The notes under the pieces are model-generated. The model saw only the letters and a program-made list of their open reading frames with translations, had not been told where the DNA came from and did no database searches. From Notospermus geniculatus (Eukaryota > Nemertea > Pilidiophora > Heteronemertea > Lineidae): a DNA stretch of 64,000 bases. Position numbers and translations under genes: made by a program. This document shows positions 11,401 through 23,388 of the stretch, piece by piece. Position 1 is the first letter of the stretch; each line of letters begins with the position of its first letter. Location: NCBI GenBank assembly GCA_002633025.1, contig NMRB01000029.1, positions 704,763 to 768,762 of the forward strand. The letters run 5' to 3'.

Positions 11401-14400
11401 TGAAGGGCAAGTACAAAACCTACGAACGTGGGAGATAATCTTAGGAGAAGGGATTAGTAAAGAATAGTCACATTTCTTGGAGGAGATAACTGAGGAGATA
11501 ACTGATAAGTCGCCACCGTATCTTGACGATCTGTTCCGTGAGGGTGTTAAAGGGAGAACGTCTCAGGTTGGCAACACACTGGTTGCTGGTTAAAGCGAAT
11601 TGCTATCGAAAAAATTTGATTTAGAAATAGAATTTGAAAGGGGACGAATTTTCGGGAAAAAATGTAAACAAACTTCTCCAGAATGTCAACAAAGAAATGT
11701 TCGTGCATTCTGATTGGCTGAAATTTTCAAACACCAGCCAAATGTAAATAAAATCCGCTATCAATTCGCTTTAAATAACAGCAACATGCCACAAACCACT
11801 CATGACAGCGGCAGAATAAGAATCATGACTGACCAATGGGAGGACCTTTTGCGGATGTAGTCAAAGAAAACGTAAAACAAACACTTTCTCATTGGCTGCA
11901 TGATTCGGCAACATCCTTCGACACCGTGCAGCCTACTTGGCTGCAAGCTGGTCGTTGGTTGGACGGTGATGACATCATATTCGCTTCGCGATCACAACGC
12001 CACCTATTGACTGAATGACAAAATGCCTTCGAATCGTAGCAGTGGATGTACATTGCACATTGTACAATATACGTGTCAAGACTTCAGCGCGGGCGTGTAT
12101 AAAAACTGCAAGAGGAATGATGGCCGGTATAGTGGCATCAAATGATGCATTACTTCCTAAAAGAGATGACGGCAGCATCTTACATTCTCCGGAATGCATA
12201 ACCACACAATCATCGTCCGTTATTCAAAAACGTCCATCGAACAGATGTGGTTTTCCTGGGACAACCCCACTGCCGCTGTAATAGCGCCTTTAACGTAATG
12301 TACGAAACGAACATCGATGCTAAGAGAAAGAGACAACCTTCAAGTGTCAAGTTGGAAAGAAGAAACTGTTGAACGGTAAATCCCTTTGGTGGAAGGAAAG
12401 AAGGAAAAAAAGGGAAGAATTCTGTTCTTCTGTCGGTAAAGAAAATCTCAATGCTCCGTAGCAGAAGCGGAAAGGTCATGGAAAAGCACAGAAAAAGCAG
12501 TATGCAGTCAAGGTGTGTTTCTACGGACAGGCGCACTTAGATTCATCAGAAGGTGTTGATATTGCATTAAAGTGGTTCCTTCGCCTACCTTATGTTTATG
12601 ATGACACATTTCCAGGCCGTCTCCGACGGTTAAGTGTTATTTACGCAACTGTGCGTGAATACCACTGCTTTTTGGGCCAATACATTAAGATATACAGTCA
12701 GTGTGTAATGAAATGTACGGGCTGTAACTGCAAACTGTACACGATGATGAAGTGGAGGAAGCAGGGCTCGGTGTGACAGGAATTGGTCTCCCAGGACCCG
12801 AATCCGGTGTTTCATTTTTGCAACGAGGGACTGCGATGTGATGGCTAAAGAGAACAAGACCATTCAAAGAATATTGTAACTATAGGACATGCATACCTAG
12901 GACTCCCATTCCTTTCACACCTGTCGTTCGTTCTGTTACTGGACACAAGAGAATCAGCCAAACCCTTTACCAATAAACGAATTGCAGGATTACGGGGCAT
13001 GACAGGTCTATTCTGAGCTCGTAACCGTTGTAATCAGAAAAATGACCTGCCTGCTTTTGGGAGGTTATCACAATTGACTTTGGTTGATCCTGACTAAAAT
13101 TACGTGATGAGGTTTGTGCTCCATCAAAAGGACCTCGTCCCTCCGGAACTGAAAACCAAACAGCAAGAATTAGCGGAAGCTATAGGATTGTTGAACTGCG
13201 CTGTCCATAACCAAGGCTGCCGTCACCAGTGACAATTCGAAACGTGACCACCCATTTATTATTAATACACCAGGCATGTCAATCCCCGAGTGTAAACTTC
13301 CGATAGTTAATAAGTATTGACACACAATCTGCTGCAATGACGGATACACCCCGTCCTTCACGTGGTGGCCAAAGCTGGAATCGGAGTTCTTCCGCCACCA
13401 AATCGGCAACAAACAGGAAAATACGTCTGTCATCTCAACTACGCCTCATCCGCCTTGTTGTCTGCGACAGTAACATGCCAATTTGTACATGCCGACCGCT
13501 TAAAGGATACAAGTAGTCACCAGGGTGTTCTCCTCCGACTCCAGATGCCAGGTCCACGGCACTGCACGGTATACGGACACGCCAGTTAACAATACGAAGT
13601 CTTCGCAAAGCCCCCGAAACGCCAACGGGAACGCCAAACCCATTGTTCGGTGCCACGAAGCGAGCACTCAACAAAAGGATAGACGTTCGCGTTGGCGTTT
13701 CGGGGGTATGCGAAAACTGCCTAATGGCTTAAACGGTCCCGAAGCCATTTTAACCGGCGTGTCCGTAGGCCTATACCTCTATATAATCGCAGCCTCAGCG
13801 GTGAAAAGAAAGAAAAAGCACAAAAGTTGACACACAAAATGATGGGTTTGGCGTTCTCAGCGGTCAAAAAATATACATGTAATACCAAAGATATCTTTGT
13901 TTAGTTTGTCTGGTGCCCATCGGATTCCGGCCACATGTGACCATGCATGTGACCGGCAAGACTCTGCAAACTGCGTTGTTTACCTAGGTGCCTCTTGTCA
14001 CAACGATTTCGTTCTATGCGTGTATCGCACAAGACATATCGTTGACAAGTAACTTTGGTCGCTTTCTGTCAAAGTACAATGCAGATCACCGTTTCTTCTT
14101 CAGCTTGCGAAGGATCAAAATGGATCAAAGAAAACTGGTTGATAATGCCAATACGCTAGTAGATATGGCCAAGGTAAGCTATCGTTTGTTCGTATTCTCT
14201 GCACCCATTGTTACCCGTCCTTGCCTAGTGCTTTGAAGGACCGAAGTAGAAAACTCTTGAGGATTGGAATGGAACGGTTCCTTCTGGTAGGGTAGCTTTT
14301 ATAGTGGTTTAGGGTGACACAGTGGCCCTGGAATCATCCATCCATCTACTCACTACCGACGTCAGAAACAGTTTGCAAAAACTGCTTCCGCAAATAAGAG

Positions 14401-14540
14401 GTCAGCTCATTGACGAAAGCAACAAGAGCATCTGCAAATTTCAAAAGTATTCCTGCCAATTAGCCAGTCTCACGTGTCGTTTTCAGAGTTTGACAGCAAT
14501 GGCCGCGCCTGGCCCTAATCAAAACTGTAAACTAACGTGA
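8340..14540 (+). CDS. KCNN: Small-conductance Ca2+-activated K+ channel (SK/KCNN), 3' part of gene, four exons
   Basis: SK channels open when calmodulin, bound constitutively to the C-terminal tail, loads Ca2+; they sit in the plasma membrane and shape after-hyperpolarisation. Seen here: exons 8340-8450, 10013-10140, 14104-14173 and 14313-14540, joined in phases 0, 2 and 0, giving 178 residues. The first encodes the end of S6 and its extension ([18 protein letters not shown], then [11 protein letters not shown]). The second encodes the core of the calmodulin-binding domain ([15 protein letters not shown] and [10 protein letters not shown]). The third gives the QRKL...[10 protein letters not shown] helix, the fourth a divergent coiled-coil-like tail. 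S1-S5 and the pore are not in the window and should lie upstream. The exon boundaries match those I recall for vertebrate KCNN genes. Odd point: about 23 residues that follow the AK in vertebrate SK have no counterpart. Family identity is secure; which paralogue is not. Confidence 0.93.
8451..10012 (+). other. SK intron, 1.56 kb
   Basis: AT-rich intron between the S6-end and calmodulin-binding exons. I see no further exon or named repeat. Confidence 0.6.
10013..10140 (+). CDS. KCNN: SK channel exon: core of calmodulin-binding domain
   Basis: 128 bp bounded by actttcag (ending 10012) and gtgagt (10141), phase 0 in and 2 out. It encodes [20 protein letters not shown] and onward to [10 protein letters not shown], the helices that grip calmodulin in known SK structures. 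Compared with the vertebrate family the changes are conservative. Confidence 0.95.
11003..11104. repeat. Fragment of the copy-1 MITE family
   Basis: gggtcacatgaataaagact and following bases to 11039 match the 152-188 arm. The bases at 11053-11104 match the same interior in reverse orientation. Confidence 0.5.
11590..11774. mobile_element. TTAA-flanked MITE (piggyBac-like ends)
   Basis: Arms ttaaagcgaattgctatcg (11590-11608) and cgctatcaattcgctttaa (11756-11774) differ by a two-base swap. Both ends carry TTAA, the target duplication typical of piggyBac-type elements. The same end motif AGCGAAT occurs in 26608-26996. Confidence 0.6.
13569..13776. mobile_element. Nested inverted-repeat elements
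   Basis: The outer arms, 13569-13590 and 13750-13776, share ACGGACACGCC. Inside lies a second hairpin element (13599-13628 with 13690-13718, cgaaacgccaacg and complement) that is a copy of the element at 28181-28307. Confidence 0.65.
14104..14173 (+). CDS. KCNN: SK channel exon: end of calmodulin-binding domain
   Basis: 70 bp after ttcttcag (ending 14103) and before gtaagc (14174). The first base completes the split Ser codon; the rest reads [18 protein letters not shown] then VDMAK, the third helix of the domain. The ATG at 14120 lies inside the exon and is not a gene start. Confidence 0.93.
14313..14540 (+). CDS. KCNN: SK channel terminal exon (divergent coiled-coil tail)
   Basis: Best start is after ggtttag (ending 14312), because phase 0 then follows exon 14104-14173 and an in-frame TAG closes the frame just upstream. 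It reads [19 protein letters not shown]..., similar in pattern to the LET..SIHALP stretch of vertebrate SK tails, and ends at TGA 14538-14540. The preceding intron would be only 139 bp, and about 23 residues expected between AK and this segment are missing. An ATTAAA at 14604-14609 is a candidate poly(A) signal. The exon assignment is likely; its exact start is less sure. Confidence 0.6.
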   Translation, partial: GDTVALESSIHLLTTDVRNSLQKLLPQIRGQLIDESNKSICKFQKYSCQLASLTCRFQSLTAMAAPGPNQNCKLT

Positions 14541-17500
14541 TATGCAAAAATGACCACTAATTCTGGCATTCTTTTACGTCATAGGGGGTAGTGGGCATGT
14601 CCTATTAAATGATATAAGATCTCAACGCAAATACTGGACCTTGTACAACGGTCCAAGTTATTGCGAGTGGCCGGCGCCTGAATAATTGGTGACAGGCCTC
14701 TTTGATGTGGAAATACGGTATGTCACAGGCACAGATCGAGTGGCGGCAGATCCAACAAATCTTCACAGCGTAGTTTGTATAGAAGGGGTAGATTGGTGCA
14801 ATTCCAGGGCCTCTAGCGTAGATTTCTTTGTCGTTATAACCATGAAGGTAAAAGGTAGGTCCTTCCTGCCCGAAGGATATGTGATTTCGAAGTTGCCCCT
14901 TGCTTACATGGTTTAAACCCGAGTGAACACCGAAAATCAGTAGTGCTTGGTGCAAAACACCGATTTTCAGTGTTCGTTCTGGTGTAACACCTCGTCCTTT
15001 TACACTGAAAATCGGTGTTTCGCTCTAATGACATAAAAGCTGGCCCCGAGACGCCTTCTGTTGAAATGTTAACACCGTGTAGGCCTACTCGAGTCGTTTC
15101 CTCTTGGTTTAATATAAATTGGATGCAGCACTTTTGTGGCGTGGTGCATGTTGTACTGCATCGAGAGAATGGATCACACAATTGATTGCAACTTACAGAA
15201 GAGGAACGCGTCCCATTCCTTTCAGTGGATGAAGATGTTGTTATCCCGAGGCAGAGTTACCCCCNTGTTTGCGCCCCCCCCCCCCCACCACCACCGGGAC
15301 TCCTGTTATCGCTGGAGCAATGGCGCACCCGCATTGTTCTCGGCGGAATGTAGTATTGTGCTGTCTTGTCTCAAGTTAGTGTTTAGCACACAGGTTTGTC
15401 AGCCAAACTCTCTCCGTCCAAGTTTCATTTCATAGAAACATTTACACATCAGGAATACAGCATTATCAGTATAAATAGCACAGTAGCAAAGGTTAGTATC
15501 TTCAGAAAACGAGGTGACGTTAAAAGATGGCGGCACTAGAGTGTACAGTTGTTGCCGTCGCCACAGGGTAACAAGACATAACTCTTTTCTGAGAGCGCCG
15601 GAGAGCAACACATCCAGTGAACATCGTACATAACTGTTCTCCTCACAAATGATTTTTTTTTCGATCTAATTTGAAGATAATTAATGTAATTAACATGATT
15701 AATGTAAGTCTAACAACCATTAGCTGCAGTAGGCATGTCGAGGGGATGGTTTTTTAAATTTATTAAGAACTGAAAGTTACGTTTATATCTTGTAAGCAAA
15801 GTGGTATAACAGCAAACGTTCAATCATAAGCAATGAAGCATAGTCTCATTCCAATCACAGCACATGGCCTGTTCCTGGCGAGTAATTCTCCATTTCTGCC
15901 CCTATGAGACAAGATATAAACGGAAATTCAGGGGACTTTGGTCTGACACTTGTCGTAATATTGAGATTTTTAAATGAATATCTCAAAGAGAAAGGGTGTA
16001 TAAAAAAGTAAGACCTGTTAGGATACCAAACGATTATATGGAACGAAGGGAAAAATCTTTACACCTTTACTATACCAATGCTATTTATATCGATAACGCT
16101 CCTTCTTTTAAAGTTTGGTTGTACTATCTTCTTTTTGTCCATCAATTTTTCAAAGTTTTTCAAATTTCTTACGAGTTCTTACTTTCTTATACACTCTGCA
16201 CACACTATGCTGCAATCAATGAAGTGACAGCGTGTTCGCTTGGGGATGGGAGTTAACAACCTGACTCTCCATCACTGGTTGTTGTTTTGACCGATCACGA
16301 ATTGAGCACCGTCGGTCGAGTTCGTGGGGAGTCGTGAAAGATCGGTTTCCTCCGCCAAACTGGCGAAGCCGATCAGCCATGATTGTCTTGAACTCGGGAA
16401 TTTCCGCATATTTCCGACCGGAAAACGGCGGAATGGCCTCGCATGTGTTACCGAAGTGGAGACGGTCGGTACCGTAATATTGGTATTATCTACGTTCATT
16501 CGAAGATAGGGCAAAATATTTTTTCGAAATCTTCAGCCAAAAATAGTTTGAGTATAAATGTAGGCTAGACATGGGAAGAGTATAAACTTGCTTCGATACC
16601 ACCGACTGACGAATTAACACTCTCTTTCTCCGAAGTACTCACAAATGAAATGGAGTTTGTCGATGTTCACTAATACACTCAACGCATTTCCCCGGAGTGT
16701 CATTTTCCAGTTATTAATTCATCAGCAACATATACGGAGCGATCATGCCCAAGACGATATTGCGAAACGACGAAGTGTATATCTGCATAGCATCGGCAAA
16801 GTCGCTACGGGGTTCACATCCCGTGTCGACGCATGTCCTGTTTCTGGCCTCGTTTTGGATTGTACACAAGGTGATTCCCATCAAGCACATGGTTTTGTCT
16901 TTGTTGCTGTTATTTTCATTTTATATGCCAAAAGAATACAATAATTATCGTCATGATGTTCATTCAATATTCCATTTTGTATTGATGTGGTGTCTACCAG
17001 GCCCGGGTCGGCGTTTTGTGCGGCACTAGTTCGCATGTTGAATGTATCAGAATGCTATCTTCCCTAGGCCATTTTAAGACTGTTGGACAAACCACTGCTG
17101 GCCAACAAACCTGGTAGTCGGATGTGATGGATGACGTCACGGTTCCTCTGAATCCCAAGCGATCCGCTGCAAATTTAATGATGAGATCTTGTTGTTTATT
17201 ATTCATATTTAATCTCGGGTGGAATTTTAGTTTATGCTTTTTTACACATAATGACAGACGATAAAACACCCACTTTTGTTTGCCTTTTCTAGCAGATTTC
17301 TCCGGGCTTAGTAGGCGCTCCGACCGCGTATATCTCAAAGCCACAAGTAGTTTACAAACAGGTTTGATTTGAGAATATATTAACTTGAATGCGGCCGTAC
17401 TAACAGGGTTAGCCTACGATTTTGACGCATGGCCCTTTGGTCATTGGCAGACCAAATGACAAACCACCAAAACACACTGTAAAACAAAGTTCTGTCCAAA

Positions 17501-19612
17501 GATGGCGTCAGTTGACCCGGAAGTTACGTCATTGACGATTTGTCCAATCACATCGGCGTACTGTGTCATCTGGTTTCCCCGTTCATACACGAGACAGAAA
17601 CAGGACATTCATGTTACCTGTGTTATGCAGATATATTTTGTCATGTGCACATTATCTAAGTTTCAAAACTGTGTACCAAACACACGCCATATTGCACCAA
17701 GTGGCCATGTTGCCAAATCTGCGAACCCCGTCGCTAAACGTAGTGTTCTATTTGTATGTTCATGCATTATGTTGTGTGACAAAATTGGAATGTTTTAATG
17801 GTGTTTCGACCACGCATTTAAATCTAACCCCAAAAATCATGTAAGAGTGGGACGAACGAAAAGAGCAGCAACGCAAAATGATCTCACTCTGGAAGTTTTC
17901 AGACGGCTGTGGTAAAAAAATTGCCACTGCCTTCTGATCGGGATGGGTCGAAAATTGCATAGTTAACTAAGCAGCACTCTTCACGGGCACGTTTTATATA
18001 GTAAAAATAAGCATGATTGTTGTTTATGCACGTTTAGCGTTGTCTGCATGACTGGCTGGCTGGGAAGAAACTCGCTCGTTGATTTCTTTGAGTACGTATT
18101 TAATTTTGATGTCCATGAAAATTTCGTCGACTGAAATTGGCTGAATCTTACAGTATCTCTGATTTATTGAATACTTTGGAATGTGGAAAATTTCTGCTGG
18201 ATAAAAGGTTTATTTGTGTTTATTTTTTTCTAGAAACTATGTAGGCATGATATAATGTGAATGTGTGAGCATATAACTGTGTCAGATGACCATATACACC
18301 AACATTCATTGGTTGTTGTTGCATTCCAAATCGGAGACATTCGTTCTCGTTCGGGAATCTCCGGAAATGTACATACTCATACATGTATTTTTCGAGAATC
18401 ATCGGCGTTAAAGGGACTAATCAAATAACAATCGGTCATTCTCGTCACGCAGGAATCTAACTTGAGAATGACTAAACTGCTCGACGCCAAAGTCGAATCT
18501 ACTTCACGGTATCCAAGGGTTACAGAGACAGATTGGATCTGCGTTGCAATAGCAACCAAATTGTTTATCCATATTCCTCATGCAAATTCGTATGATATAT
18601 TATATGGTCACTGGGTCACACAACTATCGCTCAGTAAACTTGATTGTTCAGCATGAATTGCTTGTCGCTTTATATCCTAAAAATGCGGACAAAATATTGT
18701 AGCGTCGATTTGTTTTTTACAAGGAAAGTCCCGTCCGTCACATCATGGTATTTTTTCAGAGACTTTCTCGTCATGTAGGCACAGATATAGAAATGTAGAT
18801 CTAAATGGAGTGATCCTGGTCAATTACATGTGCAGTACCCTCTGCGGCCATCCTGGTAGGCTTTTTAATCCTCGCTCCCTCCGTAGCCGCCGCATACGCG
18901 AACGAGGGCGAAAAACCTCTCCCCTCGGATGGTTTCGGCAGCGATTGTGCCCATGGACGAACGGCGATTATCTGCGGCAGTTGTTAAATTACTAGCAAAG
19001 ATGGCGACTGAACCCCTTTACAAAATAACAACAACAACAACAACAACAATTGAGTCTTGTGATTTTGTTTGTGAACACACTGACTGCAGCGCACCCAGCG
19101 TTCAATATCGCCCAAATACGAGGTTCTGATCACGTCAGCACGTGTCTCCCGGACCTCGACCTCTCTGGCGTAAACAACCAACATGTCGGCCTCTGATCTA
19201 CCCTGGTAATAAAACTATACACAGCAATACGTTATAAATGTCACGAATGTTATTCTTTCTCTGTTGGATAATCATATGACCATGACAAACCACGGCACGT
19301 TTCAATCAAACCTTTGCCATCACTTTGTCAAGCCGTGTGGTCACCGACAATAATTATGATATTATAAAACTGCTGTTTGTTACGTGTCAGTGTGCACACA
19401 ACGATACGATGTACTGTGTAAATAAATGTCCGTGTTTCATTGAACTGTATTGATAACGTAGTTATTGACAAGTTGTCTGTTAGTAGCAAACGTAACGCAG
19501 AGTCAGCTGAAATGTTGTGTGGTCAATCGTCCTGTTTACATCCGTGTCCTTCGACGTTCAGAGGTGATAGAAGTGATGAATACACCGGTTTATTCGTTGT
19601 TTCGGCGCCCCC
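14541..19612. other. Gene-poor spacer
   Basis: No exon is supported. It contains the hairpin at 14955-15020, a single N at 15265 beside a poly-C run, and a weak inverted repeat (cgtttatatcttgt at about 15781 and its complement at about 15909). Confidence 0.5.
14955..15020. repeat. Perfect 19-bp inverted repeat
   Basis: aaacaccgattttcagtgt (14955-14973) and its exact complement (15002-15020), with a third imperfect gaacaccgaaaatcagt just upstream at about 14933. Confidence 0.7.
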
Positions 19613-19614
19613 CC

Positions 19615-19756
19615 CGCCATCTTGGTTTCAACGAAGATTTTGTGCGTGCGCACTTATCTGGTTGGCAAACCAACGCATGTGATTGGTCGGGAGATGCGAA
19701 CGTGCCCACCAGATATAACTGCGCATGTGCAGTTTGCAAGAAATCCCAAGATGGCG
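19615..19756. repeat. Inverted-repeat element ending in CGCCATCTTG
   Basis: cgccatcttggtttc at 19615-19629 pairs with aaatcccaagatggcg at 19741-19756, with weaker internal pairing. The ATGGCG at the right end looks like a start codon but belongs to the repeat end. Confidence 0.45.
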
Positions 19757-21627
19757 TGGGCCGTCGACACGATGAACATGGACGATGTTGATCAAACTAA
19801 CCGGTGTATAACGTGGTCAGGTCGAAGTGGGTTGTGATTGAAAATCAAAGCGATCTTGTTTTCTTGGTGTCAATGTCAAACACGAAGAGTTTGGTGACAG
19901 AAACCGCTCAAGAAAATGCAGTGATGTAAGCCTACCAAAATAAGAACTGAATAATCACTCTCTTCACATGAACCAACGAAACACGGGGGGGGGGGGGCGG
20001 GGGGCACCACTGTTGGTCACCGACGACAGATTAGGTTATGATTATAATCCTGGCCTGGTGTTGTCCGATGGCGCTATCGTGAATGTTGTAACAGTTAGTG
20101 TATTGTTAGGACTATTTGTGCGTCTCGTCTGTCAAAAAACATCGCCAGTATTTTGATTGGCTAGCATATCCGCACCNTCAACCGACTTCGTTCGTCAGTC
20201 ATAACAGTAGCCGTCTGAAGTAGTGTTCTCAAGTTCCTGACGACTGCCCACACGGCTCCTCAGAGAACACCACCATGACAGGAAAATAGAACGAGGGATG
20301 ATGGACAATGCCACAACTGATGACAGACAGACAGACACCCTGATGGCGTACTGAAAAATAAATAGCTTTGTGAACGAAAAAGATCCGGGAGAGCCAGAAG
20401 ATAGGCTAATCGAAGACATGCCAGAAAGAGAGTCTAAAATTCTATTGGTGATTATTGGAACGATAATTTTGGCGATTTTCTTTCGACATACAATGTATAA
20501 CAATGCCATTCAAGGAATTCAATGTATAGTTGTAAATTAGTTATTACGACCAAGAAAATACATGTAGTTGAAAAAAGCAATAATAAAAGTGCAGTGGAAA
20601 TCAGTTTTGCAGATGAAGGTTCCAATACGTCCGTGGACTTGATGGAAATTTGGATAGTTTTCTGTAATCAGATAAACCACCAGACCGTCTGAAAGAAGTT
20701 TTCTGATAGCGTTGAAGTCACATTGGCCAGTTCAAATCAACGAAGTCGATGACTTAGTTGCCTGGCTTTCGTAAAAGCTGATCTCCGGATTTGAACTTGG
20801 TGTTTGAGTTTTGTATTGTGATGAGGAATCTGTTGCAATGACTCTAAAATGCCCATGAACAAAATTGTTTACTTAGCTGCTGAGATAGAGAGAGCAGTGT
20901 ACATGATATAACACTAATTCCAGTGCCTATATGTATAGTTTTAGGTAGTAGAATAGTGTACAGTGTATGTCTCTGGCGACACCAGCCAGCGAAGCCTGTG
21001 ATTTATGCTATAGAGCATTACGTCTAGCTGTTGCATGGAAAACATTGGACACTGAAGGAAACGTTTGAGATGCCGACAGATAGATGAAACATGAAACGTG
21101 ATTGGTTCGAGGTGGACTCGAGGTGACCACGTTTCCGTCCATGCTGACGTCAGCAACTGTGTACTTTAAAAATGTAACACGTCTGCTGATTGCATACTAC
21201 ATGAATGACGTCATGTGACGTAGGTGCAGGTCCGCAGTAAATAACATGGTGCAGGTTGTAGGGGGATAATAATGAATATATGCTTGATGATGATGTTGCT
21301 TGTAAATAAAGAATGCTTGTGTAATTATTAAGATGCATGCGAGAGTAACCCTGTTGATAATTGCAAACAATGTATGATAGTGAAGCTGAAATTATATGTA
21401 TATAATACTTGTTAAAATGTAAATTGTGTAAATCCAGAAAAATAGTAGTTAGCCATGTATAGCATGATTCCGGGTGCATAGGCCTTTTGCAGGCGCATTT
21501 TAGTGCACCTAGTAGTAGTAGCTCTTCGATTGCTTTATGCTTTGCAGAAAATTGCTTCAGTCCATTTTAAAAGTAAATGTCTACGACGTTTTGGGCTCTC
21601 GAGCCAAAACCAGCCGGATTTCGACAA
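19757..21627. other. Spacer
   Basis: Apart from the doubtful ORF at 20298-20537, a poly-G run at about 19986-20001 and a single N at 20177, I see nothing to annotate. Confidence 0.45.
20298..20537 (+). pseudogene. Short ORF interrupted by in-frame TGA, with a hydrophobic segment
   Basis: ATG at 20298 begins MMDNATTDDRQTDTLMAY, then TGA (20352-20354), after which the same frame stays open for about 60 codons to TAG at 20535-20537. It includes PGEPEDRLIEDMPERESK and a hydrophobic stretch ILLVIIGTIILAIFF followed by basic residues, like a single-pass membrane segment. AATAAA occurs near 20579. It may be a decayed gene, an exon joined elsewhere, or chance; I do not recognise it. Confidence 0.22.
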
Positions 21628-21749
21628 CAGGGTCCATATTCATAAACCTACTTAAGTCAAAGTGTGATACTTATTATCTTTTGTGTTGAACAAAGGATAA
21701 GTGTCACACTTAGACTTACTAGTAAGTAGTTTTATGAATATGGACCCTG
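21628..21749. mobile_element. MITE-like hairpin, GGTCCATATTCATAAA ends
   Basis: Arms of about 28 bp (21628-21655 and 21722-21749), with further internal pairing around gtgtgatactta/taagtgtcacac. Its ends resemble the element at 41743-41852. Confidence 0.65.
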
Positions 21750-22875
21750 GACTGTAGCTTGAACGGGACTGATGACACCTGTATTCATCGTATCCATGAC
21801 GTAACTCCGACAGTGTCCGCCATTGCTGACGTCGCAAGGGTGGTGGGCAAATGACGCAAGGGTGGTGGGCAAAATTCATTGCTTTGCTGAAGAAGCTGGT
21901 GGGCAAAACGCGGAACGTCACAACGTCATGTAGGCCTGGATACGACGTCATGGATACGATGAATAGACTTCCTAATCATAATAAAAGCACCTCAGTCTTT
22001 TTGCTTAAATTGGACAATACATTTACCACAAAAGCTCCTTAATGTATGTTTAATACCATCTAATTACTGAAGTAGTCAACAGAATGAAAATAAATTTCAC
22101 TACCTCTGTTGATAAAATGGACACTCTGATAGTACTCCCCCATGAGTAATTAAAATCAGAAAGTATCTTTCATTAATAATCCGACTATGTACATGTAGAT
22201 TTTTTTCTTTCCCTTTTTTACCAAACAGCAACTTTTTGTAAACATTGTAGAAAAATTAAAATTTGCTCACAAAAATCTTCTATTCATTGTTTCACGCCCA
22301 ATGAGGACTTTGTAGATAAAAAATATTTCTAAATACTTGTACATAGATGTGATAATATAAATCCCAGTGATAATGTTTTGAGCTTGATGAAACTTCGCTG
22401 ATATCTCTGCCTTACATTTGTAAAAAAATCATTTGTCGCTGGCGTGATGTTATGTACATATACGAAGTTTTTAACCCAATTGCAAGTACATTGTAATAAT
22501 TTCTTAATTGACGAGAATTGTAAAAATTTCAGTTTGTTTTCTATGCCGCTACACGTCTCTCCACTACAGCCTGAGCTTAGCAATGCCGTAAAAGCAAAAA
22601 TAGATAAGATCTCTTATCTATTTTTGGTAAAAGCTAGTTAAAGAGTTAATAGAAGTATTGTTTGATTTTTGTATCATATGTTATAAATATGTAATTGAAG
22701 TACCGAGCACGAATACCTCATGAGGCACAGGAAAAAAACAATCATTTTCGTCCCAAATTGGGACAATGTGGCAAGTGAAAATTAATGATTCGAACTATTT
22801 TTTTGGAATTTATATTGGACAACTTAAGGCAGTTTGTGTTTCCGAAGTTTGTGTTGTGCGGGAATCGAACTCACA
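21750..22875. other. AT-rich spacer
   Basis: No gene seen. It contains one perfect short hairpin, aaaaatagataaga with its complement, at about 22597-22626. Confidence 0.45.
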
Positions 22876-23017
22876 AAGCGGCGAATCCACTGTCGCGATT
22901 TTGGCTTGAGACGGGGTTGCGATCACCTTATAAGGACTTCCGATTGCCATATAAGGTGATCGCAAGGGATAGCAACCCCGTCCCAAGCCGAAAATCGCGA
23001 CAGTGGATTCGCCGCTT
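22876..23017. repeat. Long-armed hairpin, about 60-bp arms
   Basis: aagcggcgaatccactgtcg... from 22876 pairs with the sequence ending 23017 (...ggattcgccgctt). A few mismatches and a small bulge (gggatagc) interrupt the stem; the loop is about 15 bases. Confidence 0.75.
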
Positions 23018-23226
23018 ACAAGGCGACATCAATATTGTTTTCCAATAAGAAGGGTAAAAAAAGGGTTCGGAGAAGGGTTATGAATATAGCATGTGAGATG
23101 AAAGACTAATAAACTTTTTAAAAGACAAAAAAGAACTTTCGAACAATCATTTGCCCACAACAACCTCGCCATCGCTGATTTTTAACACTGTCACATTTTT
23201 GTTCAAATTTCTGAATAGCCTTTAGG

Positions 23227-23388
23227 CTAAAGCTGCCCATACACGATCAATATTATTGCACAATATGGGGATCACAATGGGCAATATTATTGTCAATCTT
23301 TCTTCTAACTATCGTGCTAGAAGCACACGACCACCCATTTGGGCCCCATATTGTGCAATAATATTGCGCCGTGTATGGGCGGCTTTAG
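23227..23388. mobile_element. MITE-like hairpin, CTAAAGC ends
   Basis: The 5' arm ctaaagctgcccatacacga... (23227 on) pairs with the 3' arm ending gtgtatgggcggctttag (23388), about 45 bp each with few mismatches. The ends resemble those of 46986-47212. Confidence 0.7.

Larger units (their letters stand above)
10141..14103 (+). other. SK intron, 3.96 kb
   Basis: It holds the repeat fragment at 11003-11104, the TTAA element at 11590-11774 and the nested inverted repeat at 13569-13776. The rest shows nothing I can support. Confidence 0.6.

Noticed and set aside
14120-14236. ATG at 14120 as the start of a separate gene
   Set aside because: It is inside an SK exon whose phase and residues match the family; the frame beyond 14173 is intron.
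16789-16845. Possible tRNA gene (ggttcacatcccgt resembling a B box)
   Set aside because: No A box at a proper distance and no cloverleaf could be drawn.
17502-17798. ATGGCGTCAG open frame in a good start context
   Set aside because: No family resemblance and no donor site; ATGGCG strings recur at repeat ends in this window.
22785-23048. 87-codon frame with a protein-like appearance
   Set aside because: It runs through both arms of a long hairpin, so it is a repeat by-product.
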